A stretch of DNA of 20,737 nucleotides from JAWLHJ01 sp040904945. Lineage in GTDB: Bacteria > Gemmatimonadota > Gemmatimonadetes > Longimicrobiales > Gaopeijiaceae. This document shows, piece by piece, positions 14,247 through 20,737 of this stretch. Numbering within the stretch: the first letter of the stretch is position 1; every line of letters starts with the position of its first letter. The translations under genes were made by a program, and so were the position numbers. The notes beneath the pieces are model-generated. The model did no database searches. It had not been told where the DNA came from and saw nothing but the letters and a program-made list of their open reading frames with translations. The stretch is taken from positions 1 through 20,737 of the forward strand of contig JBBDSM010000143.1 of assembly GCA_040904945.1 (NCBI GenBank), given 5' to 3'.

Positions 14247-16682
14247 ATGATGAAGCTTCGGGTGATCAGTACGAATCTGCTCCTCGCCGCCGCCTATGCC
14301 GCGGCGGGCGCGGCGACTCTGGCCTTTGGCCAGACGGTAGGCCCGAACCTCTCCAGCATGCTGTGGATCGGTTCCGGCCTCGCGCTCGCCGTGGCACTGC
14401 TCGTACCATTCCCCGTCTGGCCCGGAGTCGCGCTCGGCGCCATGCTGGCCACCGCCTCGGAGGGGTCGCCGATCGTCCATGTGATCGCCACCGGCATCGC
14501 GAACGGCGGCGAGGTCGCTCTGGCCATGTTCCTCCTGGGCAACGCGGGCTTCAATCGACGATTCGGGACGGTCAGGGACGTGCTGCTGTTTCTCGGGCTC
14601 GCCTGCGGCCTGGCGGCCGCGATGGCCGCCCTGGTCAGCGTGATCTCGCTCATCCTGACCGGGGGAGCGCCAGCGTCCGTCTTCGGGCGAATCTGGGCCA
14701 TGTGGTGGCTGACCCACGGCCTGGGCATGCTCCTCGTGGTCCCGCTGGCGCTCATCGTGCGGGCCCGGGGCTCCGAGCTCAACCATGCAACCCGCAGTGA
14801 GGCCTTCGTCCTCCTGACGGCCATCGGCGTGGCGTCGTGGATCTCCTTCCTCGCTCCGCCCACCAGCCTCCGCGCCGAGGTCTTCTTCCTCCCCTTCCCC
14901 CTCCTCATCCTCGCCGCGGTCCGCGGCGACGCGCTCGTCGCCACCCTCGGCGGGCTGATCGCCACCGTCCTCGCACTCGTGGGCGCTTTGTTAGCGCGGG
15001 GGCCGTTCTCGCTGGGAACGTCGAACGAGGCCCTGTTCCTCACCTGGAGCTTCGCCAGCGTCACGATCACGGCCACCGTGATCGCGACCGCCGTCGTCCG
15101 GGAGCGCGCACTGGCCCAGCGCGAGCTGGAGAGCGGTGAACGGAGGCTGCGCGCGGTCCTCGAAGCCACGAGCGAAGGCATCCTGGTCGCCGACGACCTC
15201 GGCCGGGTCACCGACGTGAACTCGGCGTTCCTGCGACTCGTCCGCGGAGACGACGACGTGCCGCCCCCCTACTCCGAGGTGACCGCGTTCCTCGATCGCC
15301 TCCAGCCCGCGGAGCCGGACAAGCGACAGCATTCGGCGGTTCTCGATCCCGGCATCGAACGTGAGCGCACGGCCACGGGCGAGCTACGACTCCGCGGTGG
15401 ACGCGTGGTGGAGGCGGAGTCCGTGCCGCTCCTCGGCCCCGCAGAGCATGCCGGACGTGTCTGGTCGCTCCGGGACATCACCCAGCGGGTCGAGTCGGAG
15501 GAGGAGCGGCGTCGGCTCCACGAGCAGATCCTCCATAGCCAGAAGCTGGAGGGGCTGGGCGTGCTCGCGGGCGGCGTGGCCCATGACTTCAACAACGTGC
15601 TGGCCGGTATCATGGGGTACGCCGAGCTCCTGCTGGCCCAGCCGAAGCTGGACGACGAAGGGAAGTCCGACGCCGAGGGCATCATCAAGGCGGCGCAGCA
15701 CGCTGCCGGTTTGTGCGGCCAACTGCTCACCTACGCCGGGAAGACCACGGCCGTCCTCTCCTCTGTGGATCTGGCGGAATGCGCGCGCGACATGCGCCAC
15801 TTCATGGCCATGTCCGTCGCGAAGAGCGTCGAGCTGTCCCTGGAGGTCCCGGACGACGAGGTGGTCGCGGTGGCCGACGAGGTCCAGATCCGACAGGTGA
15901 TCTTCAACCTCGTGACGAACGCCTCGGAAGCGATTCTCGAAGGCTCGGGGTCCGGACGGATCGTGGTGCGGGTCGGGACCCACCACTGCGACCGTCGCTG
16001 GCTCGATCGAGCGTACGCCGCGGAGGGGCTCCGGGTCGGAGACTATGCTATGATCGAGGTGGAGGACGACGGGGTCGGCATGAACGCCGACGAAGTGGCG
16101 CAGATTTTCGATCCCTTCTTTTCTTCGAAAGGGCCGGGTCGTGGACTCGGCCTCTCTGCGGTGATGGGCGTGTTGCGAAGCCACCAGGGGGCACTGGTGG
16201 TCAATACCGAGGCCGGGCTGGGCACGCGCTTCCAGATCGTCCTCCCCAAGTCGGGGCAAGCAAGCGCCGCGGACGCGGGACAGGCACCCAGGCGGGCGCC
16301 TATCGAGGGGCCCGCCATCATCCTGGTAGTCGACGACGAGCCGGTGGTGCGCGAAACGGTGGCCCGAATGCTTCGTAAGGACGGCCACGAAGTCCTCCAG
16401 GCGGGCGACGGCGACGCGGCCCTCGAGCTCCTCGCCGAGCGGCACCACGAGGTGGCGCTGATGGTCCTCGACCTCACGATGCCCCAGCGGGACGGTCTCT
16501 CGACACTGGCCGAGATGCGCACTCGGGGCTACTCCGTGCCGGTGCTGCTGGCGAGCGGATACTCGGGCGAGGCGGTGCCGGCGGACGCGGCCGTCGCGGG
16601 CTTCATCCAGAAGCCGTTTCGGTCCGCCCAGCTCCGTGAGCGGGTCTCCACCGTCCTGAGCTCGGGAACCGCCCCGGTCTGA
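14247..16682 (+). CDS. Hybrid sensor histidine kinase: MASE1-like membrane sensor, PAS, kinase, receiver
   Basis: The 811-residue protein has a multi-helix MASE1-like membrane domain (about 8-285, with the typical LWIGSGLALA and WAMWWLTHGLGMLL segments). A PAS domain follows (about 298-415, EATSEGILVADDLGRVTDVN). The dimerisation domain carries His446 in GGVAHDFNNVLAGIMGYAELL. The ATPase domain shows N554/N558 (N box), EDDGVGM (607-612), FDPFFSSK (621-628) and GRGLGLSAV (631-639). The C-terminal receiver has Asp696/Asp697, phospho-acceptor Asp742, Ser770 and Lys789. The HDFNN-type kinase with an attached receiver is usually an autoregulated hybrid. No output regulator or transcription factor lies beside it, so the target is unknown. 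The start is one of two adjacent ATGs (14247 or 14250); the GTG at 14163 would add an unlikely segment across a hairpin. Confidence 0.93.
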   Translation: MMKLRVISTNLLLAAAYAAAGAATLAFGQTVGPNLSSMLWIGSGLALAVALLVPFPVWPGVALGAMLATASEGSPIVHVIATGIANGGEVALAMFLLGNAGFNRRFGTVRDVLLFLGLACGLAAAMAALVSVISLILTGGAPASVFGRIWAMWWLTHGLGMLLVVPLALIVRARGSELNHATRSEAFVLLTAIGVASWISFLAPPTSLRAEVFFLPFPLLILAAVRGDALVATLGGLIATVLALVGALLARGPFSLGTSNEALFLTWSFASVTITATVIATAVVRERALAQRELESGERRLRAVLEATSEGILVADDLGRVTDVNSAFLRLVRGDDDVPPPYSEVTAFLDRLQPAEPDKRQHSAVLDPGIERERTATGELRLRGGRVVEAESVPLLGPAEHAGRVWSLRDITQRVESEEERRRLHEQILHSQKLEGLGVLAGGVAHDFNNVLAGIMGYAELLLAQPKLDDEGKSDAEGIIKAAQHAAGLCGQLLTYAGKTTAVLSSVDLAECARDMRHFMAMSVAKSVELSLEVPDDEVVAVADEVQIRQVIFNLVTNASEAILEGSGSGRIVVRVGTHHCDRRWLDRAYAAEGLRVGDYAMIEVEDDGVGMNADEVAQIFDPFFSSKGPGRGLGLSAVMGVLRSHQGALVVNTEAGLGTRFQIVLPKSGQASAADAGQAPRRAPIEGPAIILVVDDEPVVRETVARMLRKDGHEVLQAGDGDAALELLAERHHEVALMVLDLTMPQRDGLSTLAEMRTRGYSVPVLLASGYSGEAVPADAAVAGFIQKPFRSAQLRERVSTVLSSGTAPV

Positions 16683-16688
16683 AACGCG

Positions 16689-18290
16689 TCAGCGCATCGG
16701 GTCGGCCGGCCTCTCCCGATGGAAGTTCGTCACCGCCTGGTACGCCGCGGCCACGGCCAGCATCCGCTCCTCGCCGAACGGTGCCGCGCCCACAATCGCG
16801 CCGCGGGGTACGCGCCGGCCGGTCTCCTCGTCGGTGTCGAAGCCGATGGGAAAGCACATCACGGGAAGGCCCGTCCCGTCGAACGCGCCTGACGATGGCG
16901 TCAGCACGACATCGCACTGGTTGAACAGCTGGCTCGTCATGCGACCCAGGAGCAGCTGACGAGCCTGCTGGACCTTCACGTAGCTGTCCGCGCTCTGGAG
17001 CATGCCGTTCAGGAAGCGCGGCAGGCGGTCGCCGAACAGGCGGACATCACGACGCAGGTGCTCGATGAAGAAGGCCGTCGGATCGCCGTGTGAGCCGCCG
17101 AGCGGGCTGGACGTGAGGACGTCGAAGTCGTCCGGCAAAGAGACTTCCCCGACAAGCGTCACGCCCGGCGTCCGCTCGAGCTCGGCGACGAGGTCGCGCC
17201 TGAGACGACTCTCGCCGTCGTCATCGTCCGACAGGTAGCCCGGCCACACGCCGACGCGGGTGGGCCAGCGAACCCGGGGCCGCTCCCCGCCGAACGGGGT
17301 GGCGGCCAGCGCGTAGTTGGGCGGCCGGGGCAGTCCCAGGGTGCGGGGGTCCATGGGGTCGGGCTGCGCCAGCACCTGGAGCAGGATCGCCGCGTCGAGC
17401 GCGTTCCGCGCCATCGGGCCGACGTGGTCCCGCGTATGGCTGAGCGGGATCACGCCGTGAAGCGAGATCCGCCCGAAGGTGGGCTTGATGCAGGTCAGTC
17501 CCTGCGCCGTCCCCGGTCCGACGACGGATCCACCGGTCTGGGTCCCGACGCCCGCCACGGCCATCCGGGCGGCGATGGCGGTCGCCACGCCGGAGGACGA
17601 TCCCCCCGGCGAGTAGCGGACGTCCTCGGGGGTCCATGCGTTCCGCGTCGTGGGCGTCGTTGTACCGTAGACCTGCGCGCGACCCCCGGCCAGGTTCCCC
17701 ATCTGTCCCTTGCCGAGCACCACGCCGCCGGCCGCCCGCATGAGCGTGACGGCGGTGCCGTCGTAGTCCGGCTGGAATCCCTCGAACACCAGAGACCCGC
17801 CTTCGGTGAGAAGGTCGGCCGTGTAGAAGTTGTCCTTGGGCACGAGGCCGATCCCCCGGAGCGGGGCGTCCGGCCCTCCGGCAGGGACCCGCTCGGCCTC
17901 CGCGAGCAGCTCCTCACGGGTGGGCCGCGCGGCGTAGGCCCGGTAGAACTCGGCGTCGAACGCCTCGATCCGGTCGACGTGGGCCTCGACGAGATCCCGC
18001 GGGCGAATGGAGCCGTTGCGCACGAGCGTCATCGATTGGGAGAGGGTGAGCTCGGTGAGGTCGCCCACGTCCTGGATCCGGACCGCCTGGCCGAAGGCCT
18101 CCTCGGTCACGACGGGTCCTCCGGGACTCGCAACCGCCGGGGCCCGCGACAGGAGCGTGCCCGTCGCCGCCGCCGAAGACACCCAGGCCATCCGGTTCAG
18201 GAACCAGCGCCTGGAGACAGGCCCGTCCAACGGTCCCGGCTGGTCCGGTCCGGCCACGCCTTCGTCCGGTCGCTCCTCGCGGCCGCTCAC
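16689..18290 (-). CDS. Tat-exported amidase-signature family hydrolase
   Basis: The 533-residue protein carries a twin-arginine signal (SRRWFLNRMAW at 26-36, followed by an alanine-rich hydrophobic stretch to about 56), so it should be folded in the cytosol and then exported. The amidase triad is complete: Lys152 (GLVPKDNF), cis-Ser231 (SPGGSSSG) and nucleophile Ser255 (GTQTGGSVVGPG). The usual motif is GTDTGGSIRxPA; Asp to Gln and Arg to Val changes here point to a divergent substrate site. Candidate substrates are small amides or peptides outside the cytoplasm; it is not GatA by its signal and context. GTG at 18290 overlaps the stop of the upstream small gene as GTGA. The gene converges with the kinase gene and ends 6 nt from it. 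Confidence 0.9.
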   Translation of the reverse strand: MSGREERPDEGVAGPDQPGPLDGPVSRRWFLNRMAWVSSAAATGTLLSRAPAVASPGGPVVTEEAFGQAVRIQDVGDLTELTLSQSMTLVRNGSIRPRDLVEAHVDRIEAFDAEFYRAYAARPTREELLAEAERVPAGGPDAPLRGIGLVPKDNFYTADLLTEGGSLVFEGFQPDYDGTAVTLMRAAGGVVLGKGQMGNLAGGRAQVYGTTTPTTRNAWTPEDVRYSPGGSSSGVATAIAARMAVAGVGTQTGGSVVGPGTAQGLTCIKPTFGRISLHGVIPLSHTRDHVGPMARNALDAAILLQVLAQPDPMDPRTLGLPRPPNYALAATPFGGERPRVRWPTRVGVWPGYLSDDDDGESRLRRDLVAELERTPGVTLVGEVSLPDDFDVLTSSPLGGSHGDPTAFFIEHLRRDVRLFGDRLPRFLNGMLQSADSYVKVQQARQLLLGRMTSQLFNQCDVVLTPSSGAFDGTGLPVMCFPIGFDTDEETGRRVPRGAIVGAAPFGEERMLAVAAAYQAVTNFHRERPADPMR

Positions 18291-18556
18291 TCCTCGTCCT
18301 CGTCGACCCAGGCCGTGAACGGCGCCGGGTAGAGTTGGGGGAGATGCAGCTGCGGATCGATGGTGAAGTCGGCCGCCTCGACGTCCTGCCGCAGGATCGA
18401 GCGTCCATTGGCGAGCAGGCGCCGCTGGTCCATGGGGGCATCCGGATCGGATTCGGGAAGAACCGAGATATCGATCCCCATCAGCGCATAGCGCGTCAGG
18501 ATGTAGCGATCGAGCTCCTCGTCCGTCGGAGAGGCGGGTGTCGTGGGTACCTGCAT
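18287..18556 (-). CDS. Small acidic protein coupled to the amidase, possible amidase partner subunit
   Basis: The 89-residue protein has no signal peptide or membrane helix. It reads TDEELDRYILTRYALMGIDISVLPES, then an Asp/Arg-rich helix (MDQRRLLANGRSILRQ) and a Pro-rich end (LHLPQLYPAPFTAW) finishing in acidic residues. I do not recognise it with confidence. The N-terminal helix ('Y...LMGI') loosely recalls GatC/AtzG-like small proteins that pair with amidases; this is inference from context and weak pattern. The stop overlaps the amidase GTG by 4 nt, a strong sign of stoichiometric co-expression. The ATG at 18556 is the natural start; a TTG at 18631 would give a longer form overlapping the candidate promoter. 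Confidence 0.75.
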   Translation of the reverse strand: MQVPTTPASPTDEELDRYILTRYALMGIDISVLPESDPDAPMDQRRLLANGRSILRQDVEAADFTIDPQLHLPQLYPAPFTAWVDEDEE

Positions 18557-18602
18557 GGTGCTGGTCCGGAAAGGGTCGGCTTGCCGTGCGCGATCAGACG
18601 CG

Positions 18603-18631
18603 ACCCTACGCCCCGGCCCTACGGCCGTCAA
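18603..18631 (-). promoter_or_regulatory. Candidate sigma70-type promoter for the small protein-amidase pair
   Basis: On the minus strand TTGACG (18631-18626) is spaced 17 nt from TAGGGT (18608-18603). The -35 matches 5/6, but the -10 only 3/6. Initiation would fall near 18596, giving a leader of about 40 nt before the ATG at 18556. The 117-bp gap to the metallo-beta-lactamase-fold gene shows no other signal to me. Confidence 0.4.
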
Positions 18632-18673
18632 GCGTAGACCGCCATCGGACGGCGACCCTCTCCCGCCGTCTCG

Positions 18674-19645
18674 TTACGGAGCCGCGTCCAGCTCACCCGC
18701 GAGCTCCGCCCAGACCCGCCGCACCGCGCGCTCCACCTGGTAGACGTAGTCGGCCTGCTGGGAGAGCGCGCCGAAGTTGGCCTGCTCGATCGCCGTATCG
18801 AGATCCACCCCCGATTCCCGGAGGCGGCGGACCTCGGCGATGACCTGCTCCACCGCCTGGCGGTAGCGGACCAGCCCCTCGGGGCTGTAGTCGATGGAGC
18901 CACGAATGCCGTGCCCGGCGACGTACGTGTCCGCGTCCATCGCCTCCGCGGTCAGCAGTACCTCGACCCACTCCGACGGATACGCGGCTCTCATGAGCGG
19001 AAACACCCGGTCGAGATGGGCTTCGCTCATGAAGAGGATCCCCTCTTCGGGAAGATGCACCACGAGGGCGCCCGCCGTGTGCCCCCGGCCCAGAAACCGG
19101 ATCTCGATCACCCGCTCCCCGAGTTCCAGCCGCTCGAGGTTCTCAACGAGATGGTCGGGCTCCAGCCACTCCTCGCCCGCGCTCTCGGAAGCCAGCGCGG
19201 CGGCGGCGAGCGGGTGCGCGTAGACCTCAACCGAGTCCGAGAACGCCAGATTCCCCCCGGTGTGGTCCCCGTGCTCCGACGCGATGACGAGGTGCGTCAC
19301 CGGCTGATCGGTCACCCGCGCGATCTCGTCGAGCAAGCGCTCGCTCTCTTCTACGTTCCCCTGCCCGTCGGCGACGAGCACGCCGTCTTCGGTGACGACG
19401 AACATACTCACCGTCGTGACAGGATCTTCGGGCCGGGCGTACTCGTACGTGTAGACCCCGTCGGCGAGCTCCCGGACCTCCCGGTGCACCGTGTTCGGTG
19501 CCTCGGGAGCGTAGGGATTGTCGGCCGTATCGACGGTCGCGCCGTCCGTCACGGGGCGAGCGTCGTCGCCGTCGCCGCACGCGACGAGGGTCAGGGTCAG
19601 GATGACGAGTCCGGTGAGAGCGCGTTGCATATGCATGATGGGCAT
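18674..19645 (-). CDS. Lipoprotein with metallo-beta-lactamase fold and altered metal ligands
   Basis: The 323-residue protein starts with a lipoprotein signal: hydrophobic TGLVILTLTLVAC with lipobox LVAC, making Cys23 the lipidated residue, then a long Asp/Pro-rich linker to about 55. The following domain has the MBL fold order. The HxHxDH motif reads SEHGDH (123-128), so the first histidine is Ser while His125, Asp127 and His128 remain. His189 (GRGHTAG) and His245 (VAGHG) are present; the bridging Asp position is Glu208 (ILFMSE). It may bind one metal or bind it differently, so hydrolase activity is plausible but not assured. No substrate can be named. Start codons at 19645, 19636 and 19630 are all in frame before the signal; the first is given. 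Confidence 0.85.
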   Translation of the reverse strand: MPIMHMQRALTGLVILTLTLVACGDGDDARPVTDGATVDTADNPYAPEAPNTVHREVRELADGVYTYEYARPEDPVTTVSMFVVTEDGVLVADGQGNVEESERLLDEIARVTDQPVTHLVIASEHGDHTGGNLAFSDSVEVYAHPLAAAALASESAGEEWLEPDHLVENLERLELGERVIEIRFLGRGHTAGALVVHLPEEGILFMSEAHLDRVFPLMRAAYPSEWVEVLLTAEAMDADTYVAGHGIRGSIDYSPEGLVRYRQAVEQVIAEVRRLRESGVDLDTAIEQANFGALSQQADYVYQVERAVRRVWAELAGELDAAP

Positions 19646-19765
19646 GGGTCTGGAGTTGCCGGAGGACTACATCATTCTAGCTTTCCGGCTCCTTCGTCGC
19701 GCGTGCCCATGCGCGGCTCGTCAGGACGACCCGCAGGGCCACGGACGGAGGAACTTCATTCAACC

Positions 19766-19771
19766 AGGAGG
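19766..19771 (+). promoter_or_regulatory. Ribosome binding site of the ureohydrolase gene
   Basis: A perfect AGGAGG stands 8 nt before the ATG at 19780 and confirms that start. The rest of the 134-bp divergent gap (19646-19765) shows only weak promoter-like hexamers, which I do not call. Confidence 0.8.
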
Positions 19772-19779
19772 CCCCGCCA

Positions 19780-20737
19780 ATGCCCCGTTACCAACCGCCC
19801 GACGCGATGGAAAGCCCTCGCATCGGTGGTATCCGCACGTTCATGCGATTGCCACACTTGCGCACCACCGAGGACATCGATTTCGCCGTCGTCGGCATCC
19901 CGTTCGACACCAGCACGACGTACCGCGTAGGAGCCCGTTTCGGTCCGCAGGCGATCCGTGCCGCCTCGACGATGCTCCGTCCGTTCAACGCCTATCACGG
20001 CGTCGACCTCTTCGAGCACCTCTCGGGAGTCGACTACGGTGACGTGGGTGTCGTACCCGGCCATATCGAGGCGTCGTACGAGCGCATCGAGGCCGGCCTG
20101 CGACCCATTGTCGACGCCGGCGTCATCCCCATCGGGCTCGGCGGAGACCACTCGGTCACCCTCGCGGAGCTCCGCGCGCTGAGCAAGCGCCACGGGCCGC
20201 TGGGGTTGGTCCAGATCGACGCCCATCCTGACACGTGGGAAGGCCACTGGGGGAAGAAGTACAACCACGGTACGGTCTTCCGCCGGGCGACCGAAGAGGG
20301 CGTGATCGACCCGCACCGGGTCATCCAGGTGGGCCTCCGCGGCTCCATCTACGGATATGAGGACTACGACCAGTCCCGGGATATGGGGATGGAGGTCATC
20401 ACCATGCAGGAGTTCCGGGAGATCGGCCTGCAGGAGGTTACCCGAAGGATCCGCGCCCGGTGCGCCGAGGGGCCGACCTTCCTCACCTACGACATCGACT
20501 CCTGGGACCCGGCGTACGCTCCGGGCACCGGCACGCCCGAGGTCGAAGGCTTCACCAGCCACGAGGGACTCTCGCTGGTGCGCGGCATGACCGATATCGA
20601 CTTCGTCGGCGCAGACCTCGTGGAAGTCTATCCCATGTACGACCACGCCGAGATCACCGCGATCGGTGCCGCGAACGTACTGTTCGAGCTCATTTCCCTG
20701 CTCGCGCTGAGGAAGCGGGACGGGGCGGCACGGGACT
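19780..20737 (+). CDS. Agmatinase/guanidinobutyrase-type ureohydrolase, partial at the right edge
   Basis: The 319 visible codons run off the window without a stop; family members are about 310-330 residues, so nearly the whole protein is present. The binuclear manganese ligands are visible: His124 (GGDHS), Asp147, His149 and Asp151 (DAHPD), Asp238 and Asp240 (YDIDSWDPAYAPGTGTPE). It hydrolyses a guanidino compound to urea and an amine or amino acid. The stretch after DAHPDT (YNHGTVFRRATEEG) resembles guanidinobutyrases and actinobacterial agmatinases more than E. coli SpeB. The TPEVEGF segment departs from the usual TPEVGGL near the substrate pocket, so I leave the substrate open between agmatine and guanidinobutyrate. 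No arginine decarboxylase is nearby. Confidence 0.9.
   Translation, partial: MPRYQPPDAMESPRIGGIRTFMRLPHLRTTEDIDFAVVGIPFDTSTTYRVGARFGPQAIRAASTMLRPFNAYHGVDLFEHLSGVDYGDVGVVPGHIEASYERIEAGLRPIVDAGVIPIGLGGDHSVTLAELRALSKRHGPLGLVQIDAHPDTWEGHWGKKYNHGTVFRRATEEGVIDPHRVIQVGLRGSIYGYEDYDQSRDMGMEVITMQEFREIGLQEVTRRIRARCAEGPTFLTYDIDSWDPAYAPGTGTPEVEGFTSHEGLSLVRGMTDIDFVGADLVEVYPMYDHAEITAIGAANVLFELISLLALRKRDGAARD

Noticed and set aside
19656..19683. TTGCCG and TAGCTT with 16-nt spacing as a ureohydrolase promoter; TAGAAT on the opposite strand as a -10 for the lipoprotein gene
   Set aside because: The first pair has a 3/6 -10 box, and the second lacks any -35 box at the right distance.
19756..20646. A 296-codon minus-strand open frame opposite the ureohydrolase gene
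   Set aside because: The plus-strand frame has all ureohydrolase metal motifs and a perfect ribosome site; the antisense frame shows none and no recognisable domain.
1..20737. Mobile elements, CRISPR arrays, tRNA or rRNA genes, defence or biosynthetic clusters
   Set aside because: No transposase, integrase, spaced direct repeats, tRNA-like folds or related protein motifs were seen in the reading of either strand.

Overview
This window comes from a high-GC Gram-negative-type bacterium. No rRNA or marker gene fixes the taxon. The clues are strong codon-position GC bias, GTG and TTG starts, ATGA/GTGA gene overlaps, a twin-arginine signal, a lipobox lipoprotein and a full C5-pathway haem operon. 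Gemmatimonadota or a relative is my best guess (inference only). I see no tRNA, rRNA, CRISPR, insertion sequence or prophage gene. It reads as ordinary chromosome with a dense haem operon and a mixed accessory half.

Region 1 (3-9370, minus strand) is a nine-gene operon read from hemB leftwards: hemB, hemA, hemC, hemD, hemL, hemE, hemH, hemG/hemY and a small four-helix membrane protein. Seven of eight junctions overlap (six by 4 nt as ATGA or GTGA, one by 8 nt), and hemH/hemG are 1 nt apart. HemA and HemL make 5-aminolevulinate from glutamyl-tRNA. HemB, HemC, HemD and HemE carry it to coproporphyrinogen III, and HemG and HemH catalyse late oxidation and iron insertion. No coproporphyrinogen oxidase or decarboxylase (hemF, hemN, hemQ) is present. 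HemH carries cysteines that suggest a [2Fe-2S] cluster.

Region 2 (9480-14081, minus strand) holds an exported LolA-like protein, an MscS-family channel, a small protein with an 18-bp in-frame tandem repeat (with a clear sigma70-type promoter and a hairpin terminator), and a membrane-anchored MutS-related ATPase that lacks the mismatch-recognition part. A short plus-strand stretch ending at 12193 resembles the tail of an alpha/beta hydrolase gene and may be a relic.

Region 3 (14247-16682, plus strand) is a MASE1-PAS-histidine kinase-receiver hybrid kinase, divergent from the MutS-like gene.

Region 4 (16689-20737): a Tat-exported amidase translationally coupled to an 89-residue protein, and a lipoprotein metallo-beta-lactamase-fold protein with altered metal ligands, all on the minus strand. 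Divergent from these is a ureohydrolase of the agmatinase/guanidinobutyrase group that runs off the right edge. No gene-free stretch reaches 300 bases; the largest gaps (about 110-165 bp) are described under promoters, hairpins and neighbouring genes.
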